Shown piece after piece: positions 1 through 10,003 of a stretch of DNA of 64,000 nt (positions are counted from its first letter, which is position 1; every line of letters begins with the position of its first letter). Below the pieces are notes generated by a model. It saw only the letters and a list, made by a program, of their open reading frames with translations. It searched no databases and was not told the origin of the DNA. A program made the position numbers and the translations under genes. The stretch is from Tenacibaculum sp. Bg11-29 (GTDB lineage Bacteria; Bacteroidota; Bacteroidia; Flavobacteriales; Flavobacteriaceae): NCBI RefSeq assembly GCF_002836595.1, contig NZ_PJBB01000003.1, positions 1,301,001 to 1,365,000 of the forward strand. Reading direction: 5' to 3'.

Positions 1-25
1 CAAAATTACAGTAAAAAAATAAGAA

Positions 26-952
26 ATGAGTAAATTATTAGCAGTTGGTACAGTTGCATTTGATGCTATTGAAACACCTTTTGGGAAAACAGATAAAATA
101 TTAGGAGGTTCAGGAACTTTTGTTGGTTTGGCAGCTTCTCAGTTTGGAGTTAAAACAGGTGTGGTTTCTGTAGTTGGAGGCGATTTTCCTCAGTCATATT
201 TAGATATGATGAATAATAAAGGAATTAATACTGATGGTATTGAAGTTGTTAAAGAAGGAAAAACTTTCTTTTGGAGCGGTAAATATCACAACGATATGAA
301 TTCTCGCGATACTTTAGTTACTGAGTTAAATGTATTAGAGCATTTTCAACCAGTAGTACCAGAAGAATTTAAAGATGCAGGTATTGTAATGTTAGGTAAT
401 TTACACCCATTAACACAAGCATCAGTTTTAGATCAAATGATAGAGAGACCAAAATTGGTAGTATTGGATACTATGAATTTTTGGATGGATATTGCTTTAG
501 CAGATTTACATACGGTTTTAAAACGTGTAGATGTTATTACAATTAATGATGAAGAGGCACGACAATTAAGTGGAGAATATTCGTTGGTGAATGCAGCTAA
601 GAAGATTCATGAAATGGGGCCAAAATATGTGGTGATTAAAAAAGGAGAACACGGAGCTTTGTTATTTAATGAAGGAAAAATGTTCTTTGCACCAGCATTG
701 CCATTAGCAGAGGTGTTTGATCCAACCGGAGCAGGAGATACATTTGCAGGAGGTTTTTGTGGGTATTTAGCAAAAACAGAAGATGTTTCGTTTGAAAATA
801 TGAAAAATGGAATTATCTATGGTTCTAATTTAGCTTCTTTCTGTGTTGAAAAATTTGGAACACAGCGAATGGAAGAGCTAACAAAAGATGAAGTCCTTAC
901 GCGCTTGCAGTCTTTTAAAGAACTAACACAATTTGATATAGAATTATCATAA
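26..952 (+). CDS. PfkB/ribokinase-family sugar (or nucleoside) kinase
   Basis: The 308-residue protein has the ribokinase fold signatures. A glycine-rich N-terminal substrate region (LGGSGTF, about residues 27-33) is followed by the C-terminal anion-hole and catalytic motif DPTGAGDTFAGGF at about residue 232, whose second Asp is the usual catalytic base. The family phosphorylates a sugar or nucleoside hydroxyl with ATP; the substrate cannot be read from sequence. It lies just upstream of a PurF-like gene on the same strand, but a strong hairpin terminator separates them, so they are probably separate transcripts. Length and ends are normal for the family. The start is 25 bases from the window edge, so its promoter is not visible. 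Confidence 0.9.
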   Translation: MSKLLAVGTVAFDAIETPFGKTDKILGGSGTFVGLAASQFGVKTGVVSVVGGDFPQSYLDMMNNKGINTDGIEVVKEGKTFFWSGKYHNDMNSRDTLVTELNVLEHFQPVVPEEFKDAGIVMLGNLHPLTQASVLDQMIERPKLVVLDTMNFWMDIALADLHTVLKRVDVITINDEEARQLSGEYSLVNAAKKIHEMGPKYVVIKKGEHGALLFNEGKMFFAPALPLAEVFDPTGAGDTFAGGFCGYLAKTEDVSFENMKNGIIYGSNLASFCVEKFGTQRMEELTKDEVLTRLQSFKELTQFDIELS

Positions 953-956
953 ATGA

Positions 957-987
957 AAATCCGCGCTTTTTGCTGCGGATTTTTTAT
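957..987 (+). terminator. Rho-independent terminator after the PfkB kinase
   Basis: The arms AATCCGC and GCGGATT flank a short T-rich loop and are followed by a run of T. The hairpin begins just after the kinase stop codon. Confidence 0.8.
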
Positions 988-1028
988 AAAATAAAACAAC
1001 AACAACACGCAATTAAATATTTTATCAA

Positions 1029-2927
1029 ATGAGTGACGCTATTAAACATGAATGTGGTATTGCAATGGTTCGTTTATTAAAACCATTACAATATTATAAA
1101 GATAAATATGGAACCGCATTTTATGGTGTGAATAAAATGTATTTGTTAATGGAAAAACAGCACAATCGTGGTCAAGACGGTGCAGGTTTAGCAAGTATTA
1201 AATTTAATGTAGAGCCAGGTACAAGATATATTAGTAGAATTCGATCTAATCAGCCACAACCGATTAAAGATATTTTTGGGAAAATTAATGAAAGAATTAA
1301 TGGTGTTTTAGAAGAGAACGCTGATAAAGTAAATGATACTAAATGGCAAGAAGAGAATGTGCCATACTTAGGAAACTTATTTTTAGGACATGTTCGTTAT
1401 GGTACTTTTGGAGGAAATTCTATAGAAAATGTACATCCTTTTCTGCGTCAAAGTAATTGGAAACATCAAAGTTTAATGGTTGCGGGTAACTTTAATATGA
1501 CCAACTCTAGGCAGTTAATGGAAGATTTAGTTGATCTAGGTCAGCATCCTAAAGAGTTTACTGATACTGTTACTGTAATGGAAAAAATAGGCCATTTTTT
1601 GGAAGATGAAGTTTCAGAACTTTATTTAAAAGCAAAAGAAGCGGGTTTTAGTAAAAGAAATGCGTCACCATTTATAGAAGAACATTTAAATATTCAACGA
1701 ATCTTACAACGTTCAGCTAAAAATTGGGATGGTGGTTATGCAATGGCTGGATTGCTAGGTCATGGAGATGCTTTTGTATTAAGAGATCCGTCTGCTATTC
1801 GCCCAGCTTTTTATTATCAAGATGATGAAGTAGTTGTTGTTGCTTCAGAGCGTCCTGCAATTCAAACAGTATTTAATGTAGATATTGATAAAATTAAAGA
1901 AATTGATAGAGGACATGCGTTAATTATTAAAAAGAGTGGAGAAACATCAATGGCTCCTGTTTTAGAACAACGCGTTAAAAAAGCATGTTCATTTGAGCGT
2001 ATTTACTTTTCGAGAGGTAGTGATGCTTCAATTTATGAAGAACGTAAAAATCTAGGAAAATATGTGTTTCCAGAAGTTTTAAAATCGATAGATAACGATA
2101 TAGAAAATGCTGTTTTTTCTTACATTCCTAATACGGCAGAAACGTCATTTTTTGGAATGATGGAAGCTGCTGAAGATGTGTTAAATCAGCAAAAAACTGC
2201 AGCTATTTTAGCAGGAGGTGGTAAGTTATCAAAAGAAAGAGTAGTTGACATACTTTCTAAAAGGCCACGTTTTGAAAAAATAGCAATTAAAGATGCTAAA
2301 CTTAGAACCTTTATTACTGATGATAGTAGTAGAGATGATTTAGTTGCTCACGTATACGATGTTACTTATGGTGTTGTAAAACCAACTGATAATTTAGTAA
2401 TTATTGATGATAGTATTGTTCGTGGTACAACTTTAAAGAAGAGTATCATAAAGATATTAGATAGGTTAAACCCGAAGAAAATAGTAGTTGTTTCTTCTGC
2501 TCCTCAAATTCGTTATCCAGATTGTTACGGTATAGATATGGCGAAGATTAATGATTTTATTGCTTTTAAAGCTGCTTTAGAATTGCTGAAAGAGACAAAT
2601 CAATATCATATTATTGATGAAGTATACAAAAAATGTAAAGAGCAAGAAGTTAGTGAAGATCGAGATGTTATTAATTATGTAAAGGAGGTTTATGCTCCTT
2701 TCACAGACGAAGAAATTTCTGCTAAAATAGCTCAAATGTTAAAAACACCAGATATTACATCTGAGGTAGAGGTAATCTTTCAAGGTGTAAGTAATTTACA
2801 TAAAGCATGTCCTGATAACCTAGGAGATTGGTATTTTACAGGAGATTACCCCACAGATGGAGGTAATCGAGTGGTAAATCAGGCATTTATTAATTTCTAT
2901 GAAGGAAGTGATAAAAGAGCATATTAA
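1029..2927 (+). CDS. Amidophosphoribosyltransferase-like protein (class II glutamine amidotransferase + PRTase)
   Basis: The 632-residue protein joins an N-terminal Ntn glutamine amidotransferase domain to a C-terminal phosphoribosyltransferase domain. The nucleophile is probably Cys9 (HECGIA), after an eight-residue leader that may be cleaved as in Bacillus-type PurF. The PRPP-binding loop IIDDSIVRGTT lies near residue 456. PurF transfers the glutamine amide to PRPP, the first step of purine synthesis. The protein is well over 100 residues longer than standard PurF (about 470-510), with insertions in the glutaminase half and an extended C-terminus. It could be the long Bacteroidota paralogue rather than the main PurF, so no symbol is given. 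Its terminator is shared with the convergent SPOR gene. Confidence 0.85.
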   Translation: MSDAIKHECGIAMVRLLKPLQYYKDKYGTAFYGVNKMYLLMEKQHNRGQDGAGLASIKFNVEPGTRYISRIRSNQPQPIKDIFGKINERINGVLEENADKVNDTKWQEENVPYLGNLFLGHVRYGTFGGNSIENVHPFLRQSNWKHQSLMVAGNFNMTNSRQLMEDLVDLGQHPKEFTDTVTVMEKIGHFLEDEVSELYLKAKEAGFSKRNASPFIEEHLNIQRILQRSAKNWDGGYAMAGLLGHGDAFVLRDPSAIRPAFYYQDDEVVVVASERPAIQTVFNVDIDKIKEIDRGHALIIKKSGETSMAPVLEQRVKKACSFERIYFSRGSDASIYEERKNLGKYVFPEVLKSIDNDIENAVFSYIPNTAETSFFGMMEAAEDVLNQQKTAAILAGGGKLSKERVVDILSKRPRFEKIAIKDAKLRTFITDDSSRDDLVAHVYDVTYGVVKPTDNLVIIDDSIVRGTTLKKSIIKILDRLNPKKIVVVSSAPQIRYPDCYGIDMAKINDFIAFKAALELLKETNQYHIIDEVYKKCKEQEVSEDRDVINYVKEVYAPFTDEEISAKIAQMLKTPDITSEVEVIFQGVSNLHKACPDNLGDWYFTGDYPTDGGNRVVNQAFINFYEGSDKRAY

Positions 2928-2958
2928 ATATAGTTATTAAGCTAATTCCAAAGTGTAT

Positions 2959-2992
2959 AAAAAAAGCGAAATCAATTGATTTCGCTTTTTTT
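2959..2992. terminator. Bidirectional terminator
   Basis: A near-perfect inverted repeat (AAAAAGCGAAATCA paired with TGATTTCGCTTTTT) has A and T runs at both ends. It sits between the convergent PurF-like and SPOR genes and can serve both strands. Confidence 0.85.
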
Positions 2993-3006
2993 ATATGAAA
3001 GTTTAT

Positions 3007-3369
3007 TTATATTGGAATAACAATAGCTCCATTAAATTTCTCTCTGATTATATTTAAAGCCTTGTCGGCTTGTAACCTTGTTTTGTAATTTCCTACCTGA
3101 GCTTTCCAGTCTGGTTGGTCATACTTAAGCTTTGTGTAAACACCTGGGTATTCAACTTGAAATCTATAACGGAGGCTCTTAGCTCTCTTTTCTAGCCCGT
3201 TATATAGTTGAATTCTGTAGCCGCTTCCATTATTTTTATTATATGCTCTCTTTTTTGCTATTAAAGAGATAATGTCTTTATTATCAGTCTGATTATCTTG
3301 AGCTTTGATGTTAAAAACACCAATTATAAGAATTAGAAAAAGGGTAATTATAATATTTCTTTTTTTCAT
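3007..3369 (-). CDS. SPOR domain-containing secreted protein
   Basis: Taken from the internal Met at 3369, the protein has 120 residues and begins with a clear signal peptide (MKKRNIIITLFLILIIGVF, cleavage near KAQ). The upstream extension would put 12 residues before the signal and is not supported. The C-terminal half resembles a SPOR domain, the peptidoglycan-binding RNP-fold domain: GYRIQLYNG opens the first strand, WKAQVGNYKTRLQADKAL the second half, and the protein ends IVIPI. SPOR proteins bind denuded glycan strands at division sites. It is divergent from the act operon, and the shared upstream region is about 215 bases. Its specific role is unknown. Confidence 0.8.
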   Translation of the reverse strand: MKKRNIIITLFLILIIGVFNIKAQDNQTDNKDIISLIAKKRAYNKNNGSGYRIQLYNGLEKRAKSLRYRFQVEYPGVYTKLKYDQPDWKAQVGNYKTRLQADKALNIIREKFNGAIVIPI

Positions 3370-3494
3370 TTTATTAAAACTTTTTACAAAAATAACAACT
3401 TGCAATTTAATAGATTGTCTGCGTCACTTATTTAGAACAAATATAAATTATAAATTAGCAATCTCTTAACTTTTCACAATTTAGAGATAAGTAG

Positions 3495-3502
3495 TACTTT
3501 TG
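3495..3502 (+). promoter_or_regulatory. Candidate -7 box of the act/cox promoter
   Basis: TACTTTTG matches the Bacteroidota -7 consensus TAnnTTTG and lies 82 bases before the actA start codon. No clear TTG at the -33 spacing was seen. The surrounding non-coding stretch (3370-3584) holds nothing else I can name. Confidence 0.5.
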
Positions 3503-3584
3503 TCCAACTTTCTAAGTGCTGTTTTCATAATGGTGTTATAGAAAAAATTGTACCAAAATAGATACAAAACTTATATTTAATAGT

Positions 3585-4877
3585 ATGAAAAGTGTGAAAC
3601 ATCACAGCAGATTAACCCAGACACTCGTAAAGAGTCTAGCTTTCTTTTTAGTCTTATTCGTAAGCTTTTCGGCATTTTCACAAGAAATTGATGAAATCCG
3701 TCAAAAGGAAGGTAAAAAATTATTTAAGTCTTTATGTGCTTCATGTCACAAGTTAGATAAGAAACTTGTAGGGCCTAAGTTGGCAGGCATAGAAGAAAGA
3801 AGAGAAAACGATTGGTTGAAGTCTTGGATTAAAGACAACGCCGCGTTAAGAGCTTCTGGAGATAAAGATGCAAACGAAATTTTTGAAGAGTATAAGCAAT
3901 CTAACATGACAGCTTTTCCTCAGTTAACTGATAAAAATATCGACGATATTCTTTATTATACAACTGTAGGCGAAGTCAAGAAAGCAGGTGAACCAGCAGT
4001 AGCAGTTGTTGGAGGTGCTGAAAAAGGTGATGCCCCTAAGTGGTTGTTGTATGTTTTAGCTGCGGCAATTATTGTAGCATTTTTAATTATTGCTAGTTTA
4101 TTAAAAACAATTAGCGAGTTAAAAGGAGCTCCTAAAACACCTGGTATGTTAGGGCAAACAGCAGAGTTGTGGGAAGGTATTAAAAAGAATACTTTTTTAC
4201 ATGTGTTAGCTGTTATATTCGGAGCGTTAATAGGAATTTATGTTTTGTTTGGAACTTTGTTTAAGGTTGGGGTTGATGAAGGATATCAGCCAATTCAGCC
4301 AATAGCTTTTTCACATAAAATACACGCTGGTGATAATAAGATAGATTGTCAATATTGTCACTCTTCAGCAAAACATAGTAAAACATCAGGTATTCCTTCA
4401 GTAAGTGTTTGTATGAATTGTCATAAAAACATTTCAGAAGTTGCTGATGATACTAAAGTTGTTATGGATGACCATACGTTAGTTAAAACAGATTTAGATA
4501 AAGAAATCGCTAAGATTTATGAAGCTGCCGGATGGGATGCTGAAAACTTAGAGTATACTGGTGTTACAAAACCTGTAAAATGGGTTAGAGTTCATAATTT
4601 GCCAGATTTTGCATATTTTAATCACTCACAACACGTTACTGTTGGTGGTGTTAAATGTCAAAAATGTCACGGACCGGTTGAAGAAATGGAAGAAGTATAT
4701 CAATACTCTCCATTAACAATGGGTTGGTGTATAGACTGTCATAAGGCAACAAAGGTTGACTTAAAAGGTAACGAGTACTATGCTAAAATTCATAAAGAAT
4801 TAGCAGCAAAGTATAATGTTGACCAAGTGACAATAGCACAATTAGGTGGAAAAGAGTGTGGTAAGTGCCACTATTAA
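3585..4877 (+). CDS. actA: Alternative complex III multiheme cytochrome c subunit (ActA)
   Basis: The 430-residue protein has an N-terminal signal/anchor (about residues 14-33) and then a mono-heme domain (CASCH at 51). Two membrane segments follow (about 150-173 and 203-227). The C-terminal domain carries five more CxxCH motifs at about 255, 276, 358, 382 and 425, so six covalent heme sites are visible in one chain. In alternative complex III, ActA relays electrons from quinol oxidation toward a terminal oxidase on the periplasmic face. Gene order after it (FeS protein, NrfD protein, DUF3341, mono-heme lipoprotein, NrfD-like protein) is the standard act order. The spacing to actB is 31 bases. 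The extra N-terminal heme domain is a point to compare with characterised ActA. Confidence 0.93.
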   Translation: MKSVKHHSRLTQTLVKSLAFFLVLFVSFSAFSQEIDEIRQKEGKKLFKSLCASCHKLDKKLVGPKLAGIEERRENDWLKSWIKDNAALRASGDKDANEIFEEYKQSNMTAFPQLTDKNIDDILYYTTVGEVKKAGEPAVAVVGGAEKGDAPKWLLYVLAAAIIVAFLIIASLLKTISELKGAPKTPGMLGQTAELWEGIKKNTFLHVLAVIFGALIGIYVLFGTLFKVGVDEGYQPIQPIAFSHKIHAGDNKIDCQYCHSSAKHSKTSGIPSVSVCMNCHKNISEVADDTKVVMDDHTLVKTDLDKEIAKIYEAAGWDAENLEYTGVTKPVKWVRVHNLPDFAYFNHSQHVTVGGVKCQKCHGPVEEMEEVYQYSPLTMGWCIDCHKATKVDLKGNEYYAKIHKELAAKYNVDQVTIAQLGGKECGKCHY

Positions 4878-4908
4878 TCAATTAGAAAGTAGAAAAACAC
4901 ATATATAA

Positions 4909-7900
4909 ATGGCTTCAAACAAAAAATACTGGCAAAGTGTTGAAGAACTAAAAGGTAGTTCTGTTGTTGAAACGCTGCGTAACAATGAGTTTGTACAAGA
5001 TATTCCTACAGATGAGTTTTTAGGTGATAAAGAAACATTAGAAACTTCATCAACATCACGTAGAGATTTCTTGAAATATGTTGGGTTTACAACTGCTGCG
5101 GCATCTTTAGCAGCTTGTGAAGGTCCAGTTAGAAAATCAATCCCATATGTAGTACAACCAAATGATATTGTTGTTGGTGTTGCTGATTGGTACGCAACTA
5201 CAATTGCTGATGGTTTTGATTTTGCAAACGTATTAGTAAAAACACGTGAAGGTCGTCCGATTCTTGTAATGCCTAATAAGCAAGCAGGAGGAGAAACAAA
5301 TGCACGTACTCAAGCATCTGTATTGTCATTATATGATGATGAGTTGCGTTTAAAAGAACCTCAGAATAGAGAATCTTTTTTAACTTGGGATGATGCTGAT
5401 GCTCAAATTATAGCAAAATTAAACGAATTAAAATTAGCTAGTGAACCAGTAGTGTTATTAACAGGTACTTTAGCGAGTCCTTCTACTGAAAAAGTAATTG
5501 CTGATTTTACTACTGCTTATCCAAATGTAAAACACGTTGTTTACGATGCGATTTCAGAAAGTGCAACAGCTGACGCTTTTGAAGCAATGTATGGTAAGCG
5601 TGCTTTACCAAACTATGATTTTAGTAAGGCAGAAATGATTGTTTCTGTAGGTGCTGATTTTATTGGTGACTGGCAAGGTGGTTATGAGAAGTCATATGCT
5701 GAAGGACGTAGAGCTGAATCTGGTAAAATGTCTTATCATGTTCAAATAGAAAGCAACATGTCTTTAGCTGGTGCAAATGCTGATAAAAGAATGGTTGTAA
5801 AGCCTTCTGAACAAGTATATGCTTTAGTTAATTTATATAATGCTGTAGCAGGGGAATCACTTCCTTCTAAAGCAACTAAATTTGACGCTGAAATTAAAAA
5901 GCTTGCTAGCGATTTAAAGAAAGCTGGTTCAAAAGGTGTTGTAATTACAGGTTTAAATGATAAAAATGCTCAGTTAATTGCTTTTGCAATTAATGAGAAG
6001 TTAAATAGTGAGATATTCGATACTGAAGCGGTTAATTTAACGCGTCAAGGTAACGATACTCAAGTAGCTCAATTAGTAGCAGACATTAAAGAAGGTAAAG
6101 TAAAAGGTTTGGTTACTTATAACACAAACCCTTTATACACTTTAGCAAATGCAGCTGAATTAGCCGAAGGAATTAAAAAATTAAAATTATCTGTTGCAAT
6201 ATCTACTCAAAAGGATGCAACAGCTATTGCAACGCAATATTCATTACCTGCACCTCATAACTTAGAAAGTTGGGGAGATGTAATGTCAACAAAAGGTACT
6301 TATAGTTTAATGCAGCCAACTATTTCTCCATTATTTAATACACGTCAATTACAAGATGTGTTGTTAAAATGGTCTGGTAGTTCTGTTAACTATTATGATA
6401 CTTTAAAAGAATTTTGGAGTACTACTGTTTTAAATGGAGCATCTTGGAATCAAGCATTACATGATGGTTACTTTAAATCAGATTTTAACTCTGAAGAAGA
6501 AGCTTTTGAATCAACTGTAGTAATAAACGTTGTAGCAACTCAATTAGTGAATAGTGCAAATAGCGCATCTGGTTTCGAATTAAACTTGTTCTCATCAACT
6601 GCATTAGGTGATGGTAAACAAGCAAATAATCCTTGGTTACAAGAATTACCTGATCCTATTACTCGTGCAGCTTGGGATAATTACTTAACTGTTTCTATGG
6701 CTGATGCTAGAGAATTAGGTTTCGAAAATCCGGTAAAAGATAATGGTGCTATTAATGGTAACTACGCTACTGTAACAGTAAACGGAGTAAGCATTGAAAA
6801 GGTTCCAGTAATGATTCAACCAGGTCAAGCAAAAGGATCTATTGGTTTAGCATTAGGATACGGTAGAACTGAAGGATTAAAAAAAGAGATGCAAGTTGGT
6901 TTAAACGCGTATCCTTTATATAAAGACGGAAGTAATATTCAATATAATGTTTCTATAGAGAAAACTTCAGGATGGCATAAGTTTGCTTGTACTCAGGTAC
7001 AAAGTACACTTGCCGGTCGTCATGATATTTTAAAAGAAGCTACATTAAAACAAGTAACGGATAAACATTTAGATCCAAAACATACTTGGAACAAACCAGC
7101 AATGGTTTCTTATGATCACCAAGAAACAGAGGCTAGTAAAATAGATTTATGGGATGATCATCCACGTGAAGTAGGTCACCACTTTAACTTATCTATCGAT
7201 TTAACATCTTGTACAGGATGTGGGGCATGTGTAGTAGCATGTCATGCAGAAAATAATGTGCCAGTTGTAGGTAAAGATGAAGTACGTGTAGGTAGAGATA
7301 TGCACTGGTTGCGTATTGACCGTTATTATTCTTCTACAGTAGTAGATAAGCAGCATGAAGCTTCAATGACTATTGAAGAGTTCAAGACTCAGAATCCTAA
7401 CTTAGCAAATAAAGACGTTGAAAGAAAGTATACAGAAAAAGTTTTAGAATTAAGTAAAGGAGATTTATTTGATGCTTTAGAAAACTCTGCTGAAAACCCA
7501 GAGGTTGCTTTCCAACCAATGATGTGTCAGCACTGTAATCATGCACCATGTGAAACAGTTTGTCCAGTAGCAGCAACATCACACGGTCGTCAAGGTCAAA
7601 ATCAAATGGCTTATAACAGATGTGTAGGTACAAGATATTGTGCAAACAACTGTCCATATAGAGTTCGTCGTTTCAACTGGTTTAACTATTCTGAAAATAA
7701 CGAATTTGACTTTAACATGAATAACGAATACGGTAAGATGGTATTAAATCCAGATGTAGTAGTTCGTTCTCGTGGAGTTATGGAAAAATGTTCTATGTGT
7801 ATTCAAATGACACAAGCAACAATTTTAAAAGCTAAAAAGGAAGGTAGAGCAGTAAATAAAGATGAGTTTGAAACAGCTTGTTCATCAGCATGTTCTACAG

Positions 7901-8049
7901 GAGCAATGGTGTTTGGAGATATAAATAACTCTGAAGATAAAGTAGCTACTTTAAAAGAAGATACTAGAGCATTTCACGTATTAGACTATATTGGTACAAA
8001 ACCAAACGTAGTTTACCAAGTGAAAGTTAGAAATACAAACGAAGCTTAA
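4909..8049 (+). CDS. actB: Alternative complex III FeS/molybdopterin-oxidoreductase-like subunit (ActB)
   Basis: The 1046-residue protein carries a twin-arginine-like motif (SRRDFLK, Arg51-52), followed by a hydrophobic stretch and a lipobox-like LAAC with Cys70, so it is probably exported folded and lipidated. Residues to about 740 resemble a molybdopterin oxidoreductase fold, which in ActB proteins holds no cofactor. The C-terminal ferredoxin part has four cysteine clusters: CTGCGACVVAC near 768, CQHCNHAPCETVCP near 874, CVGTRYCANNCP near 905, and CSMC near 962 with CSSACSTG near 990. It passes electrons from the quinol site to the heme subunits. It belongs to the act operon, 28 bases before actC. 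Confidence 0.93.
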   Translation: MASNKKYWQSVEELKGSSVVETLRNNEFVQDIPTDEFLGDKETLETSSTSRRDFLKYVGFTTAAASLAACEGPVRKSIPYVVQPNDIVVGVADWYATTIADGFDFANVLVKTREGRPILVMPNKQAGGETNARTQASVLSLYDDELRLKEPQNRESFLTWDDADAQIIAKLNELKLASEPVVLLTGTLASPSTEKVIADFTTAYPNVKHVVYDAISESATADAFEAMYGKRALPNYDFSKAEMIVSVGADFIGDWQGGYEKSYAEGRRAESGKMSYHVQIESNMSLAGANADKRMVVKPSEQVYALVNLYNAVAGESLPSKATKFDAEIKKLASDLKKAGSKGVVITGLNDKNAQLIAFAINEKLNSEIFDTEAVNLTRQGNDTQVAQLVADIKEGKVKGLVTYNTNPLYTLANAAELAEGIKKLKLSVAISTQKDATAIATQYSLPAPHNLESWGDVMSTKGTYSLMQPTISPLFNTRQLQDVLLKWSGSSVNYYDTLKEFWSTTVLNGASWNQALHDGYFKSDFNSEEEAFESTVVINVVATQLVNSANSASGFELNLFSSTALGDGKQANNPWLQELPDPITRAAWDNYLTVSMADARELGFENPVKDNGAINGNYATVTVNGVSIEKVPVMIQPGQAKGSIGLALGYGRTEGLKKEMQVGLNAYPLYKDGSNIQYNVSIEKTSGWHKFACTQVQSTLAGRHDILKEATLKQVTDKHLDPKHTWNKPAMVSYDHQETEASKIDLWDDHPREVGHHFNLSIDLTSCTGCGACVVACHAENNVPVVGKDEVRVGRDMHWLRIDRYYSSTVVDKQHEASMTIEEFKTQNPNLANKDVERKYTEKVLELSKGDLFDALENSAENPEVAFQPMMCQHCNHAPCETVCPVAATSHGRQGQNQMAYNRCVGTRYCANNCPYRVRRFNWFNYSENNEFDFNMNNEYGKMVLNPDVVVRSRGVMEKCSMCIQMTQATILKAKKEGRAVNKDEFETACSSACSTGAMVFGDINNSEDKVATLKEDTRAFHVLDYIGTKPNVVYQVKVRNTNEA

Positions 8050-8076
8050 TAATAAAACTAATAAGTATATAGATTT

Positions 8077-9477
8077 ATGTCGTCTCATTACGAATCATCT
8101 TATAGAGAACCTTTAGTGTTGGGTAACAAAAGTTACCACGATATCACTGAAGACGTTGCAAAACCTATTGAAGGTAAAGCAAATCAAAATTGGTATATCG
8201 CATTTTATATTTCTTTAGCAGCAATGTTATGGGGATTTGGATGTATTTTCTATACGGTCGGTACAGGTATCGGAGTATGGGGATTAAACAAAAACATAGG
8301 TTGGGCATGGGATATTACCAACTTCGTATGGTGGGTAGGTATAGGTCACGCAGGAACATTAATTTCGGCAGTACTATTATTATTCCGTCAGAAATGGAGA
8401 ATGGCAATTAACCGTTCTGCTGAAGCGATGACTATTTTTGCGGTATTCCAAGCAGGGTTATTTCCAATTATTCACATGGGTCGTCCATGGAACGGATATT
8501 GGGTATTACCAATGCCAAACCAGTTTGGTTCGTTATGGGTAAACTTTAACTCACCATTATTATGGGATGTATTTGCCATTTCAACGTATCTATCTGTATC
8601 ACTTGTTTTCTGGTGGACAGGTTTATTACCAGATTTTGCAATGATTCGTGATAGAGCAGTAAAACCTTTTCAAAAGAAAATTTACGCATTATTATCTTTC
8701 GGATGGTCAGGTAGAGCAAAAGATTGGCAACGTTTTGAAGAAGTATCTTTAGTGTTAGCAGGTTTAGCTACTCCATTAGTACTTTCAGTACATACAATTG
8801 TATCTATGGATTTTGCTACTTCTATTAACCCAGGATGGCACTCAACAATATTCCCACCTTATTTCGTAGCAGGAGCAATCTTTTCAGGATTCGCAATGGT
8901 ACAAACCTTATTAGGTATTATGCGTAAGGTTACAAATTTAGAATCATATATTACTCGTTTACACGTAGAGTATATGAACATCGTAATCCTTTTAACAGGT
9001 GGTATTGTAGCTGTAGCTTATGCAACAGAATTCTTTATTGCATGGTATACAGGATCACCTTATGAAAACTATACATACTTATCATTTGGAGCAGAAGCAG
9101 GAGCATATGGATGGGCATTTTGGGCATTGTTAATATGTAATATTATATTACCTCAATTATTATGGATTAAGAGACTAAGAAGAAGTTTTATATTTTCTTT
9201 CATTATGTCAATCATAATTAATATTGGTATGTGGTTCGAACGTTTCGATATTATTGCAATTGTATTAAGTAAAGGACATTTACCGTCAACATGGTGGCGT
9301 TTTGAACCAACATTTGTGGATGTAGGTATTTTTGTTGGAACTATTGGTTTCTTCTTTGTATTATTCTTATTATATGCAAGAACGTTCCCAGTAATAGCAC
9401 AAGCAGAAGTTAAGACAATCTTGAAATCTTCAGGAGAGAATTTTAAAAAATTAAGAGAGAAGAACAATGAGCACTAG
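8077..9477 (+). CDS. actC: Alternative complex III NrfD-like membrane subunit (ActC)
   Basis: The 466-residue polytopic membrane protein has about ten hydrophobic segments and the NrfD/PsrC-type pattern, with polar residues in the first helices (GIGHAGTLISA; FPIIHMGRPW). NrfD-family subunits bind menaquinol near the periplasmic side, and in complex III they form the main quinol-oxidising site with ActB. The start follows the actB stop by 28 bases, and the end overlaps actD by 11 bases, indicating coupled translation. Length is normal for ActC. Confidence 0.93.
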   Translation: MSSHYESSYREPLVLGNKSYHDITEDVAKPIEGKANQNWYIAFYISLAAMLWGFGCIFYTVGTGIGVWGLNKNIGWAWDITNFVWWVGIGHAGTLISAVLLLFRQKWRMAINRSAEAMTIFAVFQAGLFPIIHMGRPWNGYWVLPMPNQFGSLWVNFNSPLLWDVFAISTYLSVSLVFWWTGLLPDFAMIRDRAVKPFQKKIYALLSFGWSGRAKDWQRFEEVSLVLAGLATPLVLSVHTIVSMDFATSINPGWHSTIFPPYFVAGAIFSGFAMVQTLLGIMRKVTNLESYITRLHVEYMNIVILLTGGIVAVAYATEFFIAWYTGSPYENYTYLSFGAEAGAYGWAFWALLICNIILPQLLWIKRLRRSFIFSFIMSIIINIGMWFERFDIIAIVLSKGHLPSTWWRFEPTFVDVGIFVGTIGFFFVLFLLYARTFPVIAQAEVKTILKSSGENFKKLREKNNEH

Positions 9478-9994
9478 TAAAGTAATTCACGCATTTTATA
9501 ATGATGATGATATCTTAATGGATGCCGTTAAGAAAATAAAAGGAGAACATCATCACATTGAAGAAGTATTTTGTCCATTTCCAGTTCACGGATTAGACAA
9601 AGCATTAGGATTAGCACCTACACGTTTAGCTATTACTGCATTCTTTTACGGAATTACAGGTTTATGCTTTGCAATTTGGATGACTAACTATATGATGATT
9701 CAAGATTGGCCACAAGATATTGGAGGTAAACCAAACTTTAGTTGGTTTGCAAACATGCCAGCATTTGTGCCAATTATGTTTGAATTAACAGTGTTTTTTG
9801 CAGCTCACTTAATGGTAATTACTTTTTATATGAGAAGTAGAATATGGCCATTTAAAGAAGCTGAAAATCCAGATCCAAGAACTACAGATGATCATTTTTT
9901 AATGGAGATTCCAGTAAATGGTAATGAAGAAGAGTTAAAAGCTTTGTTAGAAACAACAGGAGCTGTAGAAATTAACATAGTAGATAAGCACTAA
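9467..9994 (+). CDS. actD: Alternative complex III DUF3341 subunit (ActD)
   Basis: The 175-residue protein begins with a soluble domain (residues 1-45, with the HHIEEVFCPFPVHGLD stretch). Two transmembrane segments follow, at about 55-75 and 100-120, and then a soluble tail. This is the DUF3341 architecture of ActD, a structural membrane subunit of alternative complex III without cofactors. It starts inside the end of actC and is followed 9 bases later by actE, all in one operon. Confidence 0.92.
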   Translation: MSTSKVIHAFYNDDDILMDAVKKIKGEHHHIEEVFCPFPVHGLDKALGLAPTRLAITAFFYGITGLCFAIWMTNYMMIQDWPQDIGGKPNFSWFANMPAFVPIMFELTVFFAAHLMVITFYMRSRIWPFKEAENPDPRTTDDHFLMEIPVNGNEEELKALLETTGAVEINIVDKH

Positions 9995-10003
9995 TACAGA
10001 GAT

